Below the pieces are notes generated by a model. That model saw only the letters and a program-made list of their open reading frames with translations, was not told the origin of the DNA and did no database searches. The position numbers were made by a program, and so were the translations under genes. From positions 1 through 37,044 of the forward strand of contig CAMFEK010000019.1 in the NCBI GenBank assembly GCA_945949395.1: DNA of 37,044 nucleotides, in the 5' to 3' direction. This stretch comes from an uncultured Clostridia bacterium (GTDB taxonomy: Bacteria; Bacillota; Clostridia; Christensenellales; Borkfalkiaceae). Shown piece by piece: positions 1 to 7,848 of the stretch (positions are counted from its first letter, which is position 1; each line of letters begins with the position of its first letter).

Positions 1-92
1 CCGTTTGCGAGGAATATAAAGCGAAGATCGGCTACGACGCGGCTTGCTACGAGGCGGACCTCGCCGACGGGATCACGGTAACCAAAATCTGA
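1..92 (+). CDS. galK: galactokinase, C-terminal end (partial)
   Basis: The frame that closes with TGA at 90-92 encodes 29 residues ending in ADLADGITVTKI, preceded by EEYKAKIGYDA. This resembles the end of GHMP-family galactokinases, which finish with a Y-x-x-x-x-G-Y segment followed by a short strand rich in D-G. Galactokinase phosphorylates galactose in the Leloir pathway, and the next gene is galE, which fits. The gene starts before the window, so no catalytic motif can be checked. The call rests on a short tail plus context. Confidence 0.55.
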   Translation, partial: VCEEYKAKIGYDAACYEADLADGITVTKI

Positions 93-113
93 AAGATAGG
101 AGAAAAAATAGGA

Positions 114-1130
114 ATGAAAATTTTAGTGACGGGCGGTGCAGGCTACATCGGTTCCCATACTTGCGTGGAGCTTCTAAACGACGGACACGAGGTAGTCGTC
201 ATCGATAACTTTGTCAACTCTTCCCCCGAGAGCATTTCCCGCGTGGAAAGAATCACGGGCAAAAAGGTGACGCTCTACGAGGGCGATATCCGCGACGAAA
301 GAATATTGTCCCGCATATTCGAGGAGCACACCATCGATTTCGTCATTCACTTTGCCGGCTTAAAGGCGGTAGGGGAATCCTGCGAAAAGCCCATCGAATA
401 CTACAACAATAATCTGTACGGTACCCTCGTGCTGGTGGAGACTATGAGAAAGCATGGCTGTAAAAAAATCGTATTCTCTTCCTCCGCCACCGTGTACGGC
501 ACGCCCGAAAGCCTACCGTTAAGCGAGGAGAGCAAGGTGGGCGGCACCACCAACCCTTACGGCACGAGCAAGTATTTTCAGGAGATCATGCTCAAGGATA
601 TCTACGCGTCCGATCGGGAATGGACGGTCGTGCTCTTGCGCTACTTCAATCCCGTGGGGGCGCACGAGAGCGGCATGATCGGCGAGGACCCCAAGGGGAT
701 CCCCAACAATCTCGCGCCCTTCATCGCCAAGGTCGCCATCGGCGAACTCAAAGAGATCGGCGTGTTCGGCGACGACTATCCCACGCCGGACGGAACGGGG
801 GTCAGAGACTATATCCACGTGGTCGATCTCGCCAAAGGGCACGTGGCGGCGATTGATAAGATCAAGGAGAGCGGCGTTTTCGTGTATAACCTCGGCACGG
901 GAATCGGATATTCCGTTCTCGACGTCATTCACGCGTTCGAGAAGGCATGCGGGAAAAAACTACCCTACGCCGTCAAACCCCGCCGCGCGGGCGATATCGC
1001 CGCCTGCTATGCCGACGCGAGCAAGGCGAAGCGGGAGCTCGGCTGGAAGGCGGAGCTCGGCATCGACGAGATGTGTTCTTCCCTCTGGAACTGGCAGACG
1101 AAAAACCCCAACGGGTACCGAAAGGCGTAA
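114..1130 (+). CDS. galE: UDP-glucose 4-epimerase GalE
   Basis: Interconverts UDP-galactose and UDP-glucose in the cytoplasm (Leloir pathway and surface-sugar precursor supply). The 338-residue protein is full length for the family. It opens with the NAD-binding GGAGYIGSH (residues 7-15), has the SSSATVYG segment with Ser124, and the catalytic pair Tyr149 and Lys153 in NPYGTSKYF, at the same numbering as the E. coli enzyme. RYFNPVGAH and [11 protein letters not shown] are also typical. An AGGAG ribosome site (98-102) precedes the ATG. The start lies 21 bases after the probable galK stop, so the two are likely co-transcribed; no galT is visible. Confidence 0.97.
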   Translation: MKILVTGGAGYIGSHTCVELLNDGHEVVVIDNFVNSSPESISRVERITGKKVTLYEGDIRDERILSRIFEEHTIDFVIHFAGLKAVGESCEKPIEYYNNNLYGTLVLVETMRKHGCKKIVFSSSATVYGTPESLPLSEESKVGGTTNPYGTSKYFQEIMLKDIYASDREWTVVLLRYFNPVGAHESGMIGEDPKGIPNNLAPFIAKVAIGELKEIGVFGDDYPTPDGTGVRDYIHVVDLAKGHVAAIDKIKESGVFVYNLGTGIGYSVLDVIHAFEKACGKKLPYAVKPRRAGDIAACYADASKAKRELGWKAELGIDEMCSSLWNWQTKNPNGYRKA

Positions 1131-1139
1131 AAAGAGCGT

Positions 1140-1550
1140 ATGATGCAAGCGAGAAGAAAAAGAAATATCTTTTTGAGCCTTTTGTCCTTGCTCTTTTGCC
1201 TGTTCGTTCCCGCCTGTGCGCCAAGCGCCTCGACCCAAGCGACGTATCGCCGCATCACGCCGACGGAGGCGAAGGCGATTATGGACGAGAAGGAGAATTG
1301 CGTGATTTTAGACGTTCGCACGCAGGCGGAATATGCCGAAGGACATATCCCCGGCGCGATTCTCCTTCCCGATTACGAGATAGCCGAGCGTGCGGAGAGC
1401 GTTTTATCGGATAAATCGCAATGTATTTTGGTGTATTGCCGCAGCGGCAGAAGGAGCGAAAAGGCAGCCCGCACCCTCGTGGAGATGGGCTATACGAACG
1501 TTCTGGATTTCGGCGGAATAATCGACTGGACGTATGACGTCGAAAAGTAA
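1140..1550 (+). CDS. rhodanese-domain lipoprotein
   Basis: A 136-residue protein with an N-terminal hydrophobic signal (residues 9-25) ending in VPAC, a near-lipobox with Cys26 as the probable lipidated residue. A single rhodanese fold follows: LDVRTQAEYAEGHIPGA (57-73), then the active loop CRSGRRS with Cys100, then GY-x-N-V-x-D-F-x-G. Rhodanese domains carry sulfur as a persulfide on the loop cysteine; the acceptor here is unknown. It begins 9 bases after galE and ends just before a strong terminator, so it is probably the last gene of the galK-galE unit, although no functional link to galactose is evident. Two ATG codons in tandem (1140, 1143) make the exact start uncertain by one residue. 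Confidence 0.85.
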   Translation: MMQARRKRNIFLSLLSLLFCLFVPACAPSASTQATYRRITPTEAKAIMDEKENCVILDVRTQAEYAEGHIPGAILLPDYEIAERAESVLSDKSQCILVYCRSGRRSEKAARTLVEMGYTNVLDFGGIIDWTYDVEK

Positions 1551-1561
1551 ATCGTTTGATC

Positions 1562-1598
1562 AAAAATCTCCGACGCATCATCGCGTCGGAGATTTTTT
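1562..1598 (+). terminator. intrinsic terminator after the galE/rhodanese unit
   Basis: Perfect 15-bp inverted repeat (1562-1576 with 1583-1597), six-base loop, ending in a T run; A-rich on the left side, so it can also act on the minus strand. Confidence 0.9.
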
Positions 1599-1602
1599 GC
1601 GC

Positions 1603-1635
1603 AAAAAAACGGCGGTTCCCATTCGGAACCGCCGT
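1603..1635 (-). terminator. intrinsic terminator of the GH2 gene
   Basis: An 11-bp perfect stem (1609-1619 with 1625-1635) lies just after the minus-strand GH2 stop. Read on the minus strand it is followed by seven T (plus-strand A run 1603-1609). Confidence 0.88.
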
Positions 1636-1642
1636 ATCGTTT

Positions 1643-3574
1643 TTATACCTGCCAGCTTACGTTCTTGCCCATCTTGATGGAGTAGGAAGGATCGGGCTTG
1701 TTCACGGAGATCACCGTGCCGCTGTCCGTCAGCTCTCCCGCTCTCACTTCGATCTCGTTCTTTTCGCTCATGGGAAGGGTGAAATTGAACACCTTGTCTC
1801 CCGTTTTTTCCTCGATCAACTTGCCGTTTACGTAGAGGGCGACCTTGGGTTGGTTGGTGTAAACCTTGACCTGCAACTTCTTGCCCGTGCGGTTGACGAA
1901 ACGCTTGCCGCAGAGGTGAATGAAGGGATCCTCCGACCAGTATGCCTTGTAGAGATAGAAGGAATCCTTCTTGGTCTTTCTGTCGAAGGTCACGAGCCCC
2001 TTGTGGTTCATGCCGGGTTCGCCGCCCTGATTTCTCGCGTCGGCGGCAAAGTCGAACATATTCCAGATATGGGACGCCCATACGTAATCGCGCGAGGCAA
2101 AGAACTTGACCATGTATTCGTGATACTTGATCTGATATTCTTCGGTGTTGTCGCCGCGCTTGGGATGAACGGAATGCAGATTCGGCATACCTTCCGCGCC
2201 GTATTCGGACATGCCGAGGCAACGGTTGGGATGGGTCGCGTGATACAGCCAGAACCATACGTCGTTTAAGAAAAGTCCGGGAACGTACCAACCGAGATAG
2301 AGGTTCCAGGAAACGATATCGGTGATGGTCGCCACCTTGTTGAAGGGACCGCACATCGCGTAGCAAGCGAGCGTCGTGGGACGGGTCGGGTCGAGCTTAT
2401 GGCACAGATCGTTTAAGCGATAGTGGTTTTCCAACATATCCTTTCTGTGCTTGGGGAACATGGTAATTTCGTTGGAAACGCCCCACGTCACGATGGAAGG
2501 ATGGTTATACTGCTGATAGATGAGTTCCCGCATCTGAAAATCGGTGTTTTCGTTGGCTTCGGGCATGTGGCGGGAAATGTAGGGGATCTCCGCCCAAATC
2601 ACGAGACCGTACTTATCGCACAGATCGTAGAAATAGTCGTCGTGCTGATAGTGCGCGAGACGAATGGTGTTTGCGCCCACCTCCAAGATGAGCTGCATAT
2701 CCTCGTCGTGCTCCGCCTTGGTGATGGCGTTGCCGAGTCCCTTTCTGTCCTGATGACGACATACGCCGCGCAGGGGATAGGGTCTGCCGTTGAGGAAGAA
2801 ACCTTTTTGAGGGTCCATGCGGAAGGTTCTGAATCCGCAGGGCGCACAAATTTCGTCCTTTACCTCTCCGCCGACGATAAGGCGGGCGACCGCTTTGTAA
2901 AGATAGGGGGATTTGAGTCCGTCCCAAAGTTTTGCGTTTTCGATCGTGAGCGTTTCTTCGTTTTTGCCCTTTGCGACTTCGTTGCCGTCCGCGTCGAGAA
3001 TGGAAATTTCGATTTCTCCCTCGTTCGCCCACGCCTGTACGGTGACGACGCCGTTGCCCTCCTTCACGGTGGGGGTCACCATGATGCCGGGACCGCCGTA
3101 ATAGGTCAGGTCGAAGTGCTCTTTGGAGACGGTGATGATATTCACGTCGCGGTAGATGCCGCCGTAAAAGGTGAAGTCCGCCGTCTGGGGGTACACTTCC
3201 TCCGTCTTGGAGTTGTCCGCGAGCACGACGAGGTCGTTTTTCTCCTTGAGCTTTTCGGTCACATCCGCGCGGAAGGTGGAATAACCGTTTGCGTGAACGG
3301 CAACGAGGTCGCCGTTGACATATACCATGCTGCTCGCGTTCACGCCCTTAAATTCGAGGAAAACTCTCCCGCCTTCCTCCGTTTCGGGCTTTTCGAAAGA
3401 GGTGACGTACCAGCATTTTCCGCGATAATAGTCGTCCCCCCCGTCTTGTCCGTCGATATTGTTCCAAGTATGGGGAATATTGACCTGTTCGCCCTCCGCC
3501 TGCAAAGCCGCCTCGGCGCCCACGTCCTGTTTGATGAATTTCCATCCCTGATTGATGTTGACGATCTTTCTCAT
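1643..3574 (-). CDS. GH2 glycosidase, probable beta-glucuronidase (or beta-galactosidase)
   Basis: A 643-residue glycoside hydrolase family 2 enzyme without a signal peptide, so probably cytoplasmic. The N-terminal sugar-binding jelly roll (about 1-150) contains NIPHTWNNIDG; an Ig-like domain follows (about 155-255), then the TIM barrel. The acid/base Glu369 is in GVSNEI and the nucleophile Glu457 in MSEYGAEG. NLYLGWY (424-430) and the N-x-K triplet Asn523-His524-Lys525 are present; in E. coli GusA the equivalent Asn and Lys bind the glucuronate carboxylate. However, the SEYGA and NHKGLVTFDRKTKKD segments also look like GH2 beta-galactosidases that carry N-D-K, so motifs alone do not fix the substrate. 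The regulator upstream, the uronate operon beyond it, and a shared operator favour a glucuronide. A galK/galE unit next door keeps the beta-galactosidase option open. AGGAG precedes the ATG. Confidence 0.85.
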   Translation of the reverse strand: MRKIVNINQGWKFIKQDVGAEAALQAEGEQVNIPHTWNNIDGQDGGDDYYRGKCWYVTSFEKPETEEGGRVFLEFKGVNASSMVYVNGDLVAVHANGYSTFRADVTEKLKEKNDLVVLADNSKTEEVYPQTADFTFYGGIYRDVNIITVSKEHFDLTYYGGPGIMVTPTVKEGNGVVTVQAWANEGEIEISILDADGNEVAKGKNEETLTIENAKLWDGLKSPYLYKAVARLIVGGEVKDEICAPCGFRTFRMDPQKGFFLNGRPYPLRGVCRHQDRKGLGNAITKAEHDEDMQLILEVGANTIRLAHYQHDDYFYDLCDKYGLVIWAEIPYISRHMPEANENTDFQMRELIYQQYNHPSIVTWGVSNEITMFPKHRKDMLENHYRLNDLCHKLDPTRPTTLACYAMCGPFNKVATITDIVSWNLYLGWYVPGLFLNDVWFWLYHATHPNRCLGMSEYGAEGMPNLHSVHPKRGDNTEEYQIKYHEYMVKFFASRDYVWASHIWNMFDFAADARNQGGEPGMNHKGLVTFDRKTKKDSFYLYKAYWSEDPFIHLCGKRFVNRTGKKLQVKVYTNQPKVALYVNGKLIEEKTGDKVFNFTLPMSEKNEIEVRAGELTDSGTVISVNKPDPSYSIKMGKNVSWQV

Positions 3575-3608
3575 CTTCTTATCTCCTAATCATAGATTTA
3601 TCAATATA

Positions 3609-3637
3609 AGTGTAAATGAAATCTTTTCCGATTGCAA
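3609..3637 (-). promoter_or_regulatory. probable promoter of the GH2 gene
   Basis: Minus strand: TTGCAA (3637-3632), 17-base spacer, TACACT (3614-3609). The -35 hexamer is itself part of the repeated TTGCAAT half-site, as expected for a promoter activated by an AraC protein bound next to or over the -35. Confidence 0.5.
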
Positions 3638-3667
3638 TTGCAAAATTTGGAAAAAAGATTGCAATTA
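3630..3667 (-). promoter_or_regulatory. putative AraC-type operator upstream of the GH2 gene
   Basis: On the minus strand this reads TTGCAATCTTTTTTCC followed by AAATT and TTGCAATTGCAATC. The two TTGCAAT half-sites start 21 bp apart, two helical turns, as in classical AraC sites. Nearly the same arrangement occurs before the symporter gene at 4630-4660. The element overlaps the stop codon of the regulator gene. Confidence 0.65.
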
Positions 3668-4471
3668 CTGCTTTATTTTCTTATTTTGCGTATTTTTCTT
3701 GAATCTTTCCCCAGCGGGAGGGAACCCCATCACGGCGACGTACGCCCGATAGAAGGTGGAGTAGTTCTCAAAGCCGAGCGTCTCTGCCACCTCCGTGCGC
3801 TTTGCGCCGCTCAAGATCATCTGATGCCCCGCGATGATCTTTTTTGCCCGAATGTATTGCATCACGGGTATTTTCATCGCTTTTCTGAATTCGTTGCTGA
3901 TGTAGGATTTTGAAAAATTAAACTCCCTGTTCAGCGTGTCCAGCGAAATGGGGTCTTTTATGTGCGTGTGGATATAGGCGATGATGTTGGAGATCAGATT
4001 GCTCTCCTTGGCGTGCTCGGCGTTCTTTTCGCCTGTCAGCAGAATAATGAGCTTGACGACCTCGCACAGAAACAGCAGCTTGGTCTCCTCGTCGCTATAC
4101 TTTCCGTAATACATATCCAGCTGGGAAAAAATCCAGGAGAATTGTCCGGAATTTCCGAAAAAGCTCTCCTTGGGCGCGGGCAGGCTCTTCATGCTTTCGG
4201 GCAGCGCGGATTCGGGAAACTTCAATACGTACCGCTCGTAGGGAATGCTTTCGTCTACGCCGGCAAAGTGATATTGCCCGGGCTGAATGAAAACGATATC
4301 GCCGGGACGGAGCGAGCGCGTCTGATCCTCCACCGTGTACCTTACTTTTCCGGATACGAAATAGACGATCTCGTTAAAGTAGTGCAGGTGTTTGGCGTAA
4401 TCTTCCGTCGGCTCTTCCATTATATTGATTTTATGCGCAAAATCTATGTCGCCGTAAACAAAGTGAAACAT
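3665..4471 (-). CDS. AraC-family transcriptional regulator of the uronate locus
   Basis: A 268-residue regulator (from the ATG at 4471) with an N-terminal cupin-type sensor: HYFNEIVYFVSGKVRYTVEDQ, then LRPGDIVFIQPGQYHFA, which forms the sugar pocket in AraC/RhaS-like proteins. The C-terminal ~100 residues hold two helix-turn-helix motifs (ISLDTLNREFNFSKSYISNEFRKAMKI; RTEVAETLGFENYSTFYRAY). The open frame reaches back to a TTG at 4543, but that extension is AT-rich, lacks a ribosome site and crosses a good promoter, so I chose the ATG at 4471. It sits between the GH2 gene, which follows 90 bases downstream, and the divergent symporter-uxu operon, and is the obvious candidate to control both. 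The effector is probably a uronate or a glucuronide (inference). Confidence 0.9.
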   Translation of the reverse strand: MFHFVYGDIDFAHKINIMEEPTEDYAKHLHYFNEIVYFVSGKVRYTVEDQTRSLRPGDIVFIQPGQYHFAGVDESIPYERYVLKFPESALPESMKSLPAPKESFFGNSGQFSWIFSQLDMYYGKYSDEETKLLFLCEVVKLIILLTGEKNAEHAKESNLISNIIAYIHTHIKDPISLDTLNREFNFSKSYISNEFRKAMKIPVMQYIRAKKIIAGHQMILSGAKRTEVAETLGFENYSTFYRAYVAVMGFPPAGERFKKNTQNKKIKQ

Positions 4472-4481
4472 ACCTACCGTT

Positions 4482-4510
4482 ATTATAATAGAAAAACAAT
4501 AAAATTGCAA
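4482..4510 (-). promoter_or_regulatory. promoter of the AraC-type regulator gene, near-leaderless
   Basis: Minus strand: TTGCAA (4510-4505), 17-base spacer, TATAAT (4487-4482). The predicted start of transcription is about 4475, only about four bases before the ATG at 4471. The -35 lies within TTGCATATTGCAAT, the same half-site seen in the two operators, which suggests autoregulation. Confidence 0.65.
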
Positions 4511-4629
4511 TATGCAAAATTCAAAAAAAATATATTTTTTCAATAATTTTTTCGTCTTTTCGTTTCAGGTGAAAGAAAAAAGTAAAATATGTTCACAATA
4601 TGGAAGAATGGGGAATGCGTAAACAAAAA

Positions 4630-4660
4630 ATGCAATCTTTTTCCGCATAAATTGCAATTG
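4630..4660 (+). promoter_or_regulatory. putative AraC-type operator of the symporter-uxu operon
   Basis: The sequence is ATGCAATCTTTTTCC, then GCATAAA, then TTGCAATTG. Half-sites begin 22 bp apart. It matches the minus-strand element before the GH2 gene (3630-3667), including the C-T-tract-CC between the half-sites. A further ATTGCAT lies at 4664-4670. A weak promoter, TTGCAT (4665-4670), 18-base spacer, TAGCAT (4689-4694), follows directly, consistent with activator dependence. The rest of the 300-base divergent region is AT-rich with no other feature I can name. Confidence 0.65.
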
Positions 4661-4771
4661 TGTATTGCATTTTTTTGGTGTAAAATGTTAGCATATAAAA
4701 TAATGCTCGGAAAAATGCGTTTTCGGAAAAAGAGACGTAAATTTTAGTTTTTCGGGCAAAGGGGTAGAAAG

Positions 4772-6769
4772 ATGGAAAATCAGAACTCTGCTGCGGTCAA
4801 TCGTGCGAAACAATGGCAAATCGCCCTGTTCCCGTTCAATAACGCGGCAACCAACGTTTATTTTGCCTTCTATACTTATTTTACGTACTATGCCATCATG
4901 TATTTGTCCGGCAGTACGCCCGTTGCTTTGGCGGGCGCGACGGTCACCGCCGCGCTCACGCTCGTCATCAGCAATTTCAATATGTTCTTCGCGCCGCTGA
5001 TGCGAGTGTTCGACGGCATCACCGACCCGATCCTCGGCGGTATGATGGACAAGACGGCTACGAAAATCGGTAAGTTCCGTCCCTATATGATCATCGGCAA
5101 CATCTTGTTGGCTCTCTCCGTGATCTTGATGATGGTCGTGTTCCGCGGTATTCCCGACAGCCTCGGTTGGCTCAGATGGGTTTGCTACATCGTAAGCTAT
5201 GTCATTTACGTGCTCGGCTATACTTGTCAATGCGCCGTAACCAAGGCGGGACAGACCTGTCTCACCAACGATCCCAAACAGCGTTCGCAGTTCGTTATCT
5301 GGAATATGATCGGTATGATCGGTTCCATCGTTCTCGTCAACCTGATCACGGGTGGCGTTCTCACCAACGAAGCCATCTGCCCCAAGGGTTTGATCGTAAA
5401 CGAAATGACTGCCGATAAGGGTCAGCTCATCTCCGTCATTCTCGCGGGACTCGATCCTACCAAGGACGCAACGCTGATTGCCAGACTCACGGCGTTGAAT
5501 CTCGATCCCACCAAATACTGGGCGTATAACTACGGCGCCGCTTACGGTCCGCAGTTCTATAACATCATGGTGCCCTTCGTCGTCATCGTTTCCGGCATTT
5601 ATACCGTTATGGCGATCGCCGCGATTTGGGAAAAGGATAAGCCCGAATTCTGGGGCGTTCCCTCCGAGCCTGCCAAGATGAAGGACTATATGGATATCAT
5701 CAAATCCAACAAGGAGATCCGTTGGCTCGTGCTCTCCTCCGGTATGAATAAGCTCTCCTCCACGGTAGCTACTTCCGGTACGGTAGCCTTCCTGCTCTAC
5801 GGCTGTCTGATGGGCGATTACAACGGGCTGTTCGTTCCTTTCTACGCGCTCTGTTTCGTATTCATGGGAATCTTCTTCCTGTGGGGCTCCAAGACGGCGG
5901 GCGAAAAGGGACAAAAGCGCGGCGTGGCGCAGTTTACCATCTTTGCGTTCCTCTTCTATATCGGCGTTTTGGTTCTTTTGTGCCTGTATCAGCCGGATGA
6001 TCCCGCCACGCATCTCTCCCTCTTCTCGACGGAAGGCGGATTCCACATCACCATCAACCTGTACACGGTTCTCTTCATCGTCTTCTATGGTTGCGGTTAC
6101 GGCGCGTTCAACTGCTGCGACAACCTCACCATTCCCATGGTCGCCGACTGCACCGACTACGAAACCTATCGTTCGGGCAAGTACGTTCCCGGCATCATGG
6201 GCACCATCTTCTCTTTGATGGATAAGCTCATCTCCTCGCTGCAGGTCGTTCTCCTCACGCTCTTCATCGTCACGATCAACAGCCGCGTCAACACGTTGCC
6301 CGTAGAGGGAACGCCTTACGTGGAAGGCATGAAGCTCTCCTGTATCATCTGTTTCTGTCTGCTCCCCATGCTCGCATGGATCGTTACGACCTTCTGCATG
6401 ACCAGATACTCCCTCTCCGGCAAGCGTTTGCAGGAGATTCAGGCGGTCAACGCGGTTCGTAAAGCTGCCGTCAACGGCGGTATGACCATGGAACAGGCTA
6501 TGCAGACCTGGCAGACCATCGACCAGGTTCCTTCCATGTTCGTGCACCGTCACAACCCCAAGGTGAACAAAAAGACGGGCGAGATCATCGAGGAGAAGGA
6601 AACCATTCTCGACAAGATCTATAATAAGGTATTTACCAAGTGCGAAAAGACGAGTGCAGCGCCCTCTTCCAACGTGGTGGATATTCCCGAGGAATACCGC
6701 ACCGAGGACGTAAAGGCGATGTACGAGGCGATCAAAGAGTATAACGAAGAGAAAGCCGTCAAGGCTTAA
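4772..6769 (+). CDS. GPH-family (MelB-like) uronide/glycoside:cation symporter
   Basis: A 665-residue integral membrane transporter of the glycoside-pentoside-hexuronide family. The family signature is clear near residues 79-109: VFDGITDPILGGMMDKT, with Asp81 and Asp85 (cation-site aspartates in MelB), then KIGKFRPYMIIG. About twelve hydrophobic segments span residues 15-545. The family is usually 450-500 residues; here there is an extra polar segment of roughly 70 residues in the middle (NEAICPKG to KYWAYNYGAAYGPQ) and a 121-residue hydrophilic tail from 545 on, rich in K and E. It is the first gene of the operon and so supplies the substrate; a glucuronide, glucuronate or galacturonate is inferred from the enzymes behind it. 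Confidence 0.88.
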   Translation: MENQNSAAVNRAKQWQIALFPFNNAATNVYFAFYTYFTYYAIMYLSGSTPVALAGATVTAALTLVISNFNMFFAPLMRVFDGITDPILGGMMDKTATKIGKFRPYMIIGNILLALSVILMMVVFRGIPDSLGWLRWVCYIVSYVIYVLGYTCQCAVTKAGQTCLTNDPKQRSQFVIWNMIGMIGSIVLVNLITGGVLTNEAICPKGLIVNEMTADKGQLISVILAGLDPTKDATLIARLTALNLDPTKYWAYNYGAAYGPQFYNIMVPFVVIVSGIYTVMAIAAIWEKDKPEFWGVPSEPAKMKDYMDIIKSNKEIRWLVLSSGMNKLSSTVATSGTVAFLLYGCLMGDYNGLFVPFYALCFVFMGIFFLWGSKTAGEKGQKRGVAQFTIFAFLFYIGVLVLLCLYQPDDPATHLSLFSTEGGFHITINLYTVLFIVFYGCGYGAFNCCDNLTIPMVADCTDYETYRSGKYVPGIMGTIFSLMDKLISSLQVVLLTLFIVTINSRVNTLPVEGTPYVEGMKLSCIICFCLLPMLAWIVTTFCMTRYSLSGKRLQEIQAVNAVRKAAVNGGMTMEQAMQTWQTIDQVPSMFVHRHNPKVNKKTGEIIEEKETILDKIYNKVFTKCEKTSAAPSSNVVDIPEEYRTEDVKAMYEAIKEYNEEKAVKA

Positions 6770-6788
6770 GGATAGGAGGATAAGTTTT

Positions 6789-7826
6789 ATGAAATTGACC
6801 TTTCGCTGGTATGGCGAAAAAGACTGTATCCCTTTGAACTATATCAAGCAGATACAGAGCATGACGGGCGTCGTGACCGCCGTTTACGACACGCCCGTCG
6901 GCGAGGTATGGGAAGAGAGCAGCATCGCTCGCTTAAAGAGCCTCTGCGACGAAGCGGGACTTGAAATGGAAGTCATCGAATCCGTTCCCGTACACGAAGA
7001 CATCAAGCTCGGCAAGCCCACGCGGGATAAGCTCATCGCGAACTACGCCGAGAACATCAGAAGACTGGGCAAATACGGCGTCAAGTGTATCTGTTATAAC
7101 TTCATGCCCGTATTCGACTGGTTCCGCACGAATCTTTACTATAAGCACGCCGACGGTTCCACCTCCCTTTCCTATTCGGAAGAGGATTTCGCAAAGCTCG
7201 ACAAGAGAAATCTGCGCCTCCCCGGTTGGGACGAGAGCTACACCATGGACGAGCTGAACGGTCTGTTGAAGGAATACGAGGGCATGACGCACGAAAAGCT
7301 GTTTGAGAACCTCGTGTACTTCTTAAACGGCATCATGCCCGCCTGCGACGAGACCGGCATCAACATGGCGATCCACCCGGACGATCCCCCTTGGGACATC
7401 TTCGATCTTCCCAGAATCGTGGGAAGAGAAGAGGACTACGACAGAATGTTCGCCGCCGTTCCCAACCCGCACAACGGCATCACCTTCTGTACGGGCTCTT
7501 TGGGCGCCGGCAGATTCAACGATCTGCCCAAGATGGCGGCAAAATATGCCAAGAGAATTTATTTCGCGCACCTGCGTCAGTTGACCTTCACCAACGATAC
7601 GGACTTCTATGAAAACGGTCACATGACCTGTGCCGGAAACGTGGACATCTACGCGATCGTGAAAGCGCTTGCCGAAAACGGGTTCGACGGCTATCTGCGT
7701 CCCGACCACGGCAGAAATATTTGGGGCGAGGACGCCAAGCCCGGCTACGGCTTGTTCGACAGAGGACTCGGCGCGGCGTATTTGGCAGGCTTGTTTGAAG
7801 CGGTAGAAAAAGACTTAAAGAAATAA
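6789..7826 (+). CDS. uxuA: mannonate dehydratase UxuA
   Basis: Dehydrates D-mannonate to 2-keto-3-deoxygluconate (KDG). The 345 residues match the short Gram-positive form (E. coli UxuA is about 50 longer). It begins MKLTFRWYG and keeps the four expected metal ligands: His196 in IHPDDPP, Cys234 in CTGSLGA, His261 in FAHLRQ, and the aspartate of PDHGR near residue 305. An AGGAGG ribosome site precedes the ATG, 19 bases after the symporter stop. It acts after the SDR oxidoreductase encoded next. Confidence 0.96.
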   Translation: MKLTFRWYGEKDCIPLNYIKQIQSMTGVVTAVYDTPVGEVWEESSIARLKSLCDEAGLEMEVIESVPVHEDIKLGKPTRDKLIANYAENIRRLGKYGVKCICYNFMPVFDWFRTNLYYKHADGSTSLSYSEEDFAKLDKRNLRLPGWDESYTMDELNGLLKEYEGMTHEKLFENLVYFLNGIMPACDETGINMAIHPDDPPWDIFDLPRIVGREEDYDRMFAAVPNPHNGITFCTGSLGAGRFNDLPKMAAKYAKRIYFAHLRQLTFTNDTDFYENGHMTCAGNVDIYAIVKALAENGFDGYLRPDHGRNIWGEDAKPGYGLFDRGLGAAYLAGLFEAVEKDLKK

Positions 7827-7848
7827 AAGAATAGGAGAATTCAGTATT

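Noticed and set aside
4688..6553. 621-codon open frame antisense to the symporter gene
   Set aside because: Codon bias of the real gene leaves the opposite frame open; the product has no family features and no ribosome site, and the sense protein is a clear GPH carrier.
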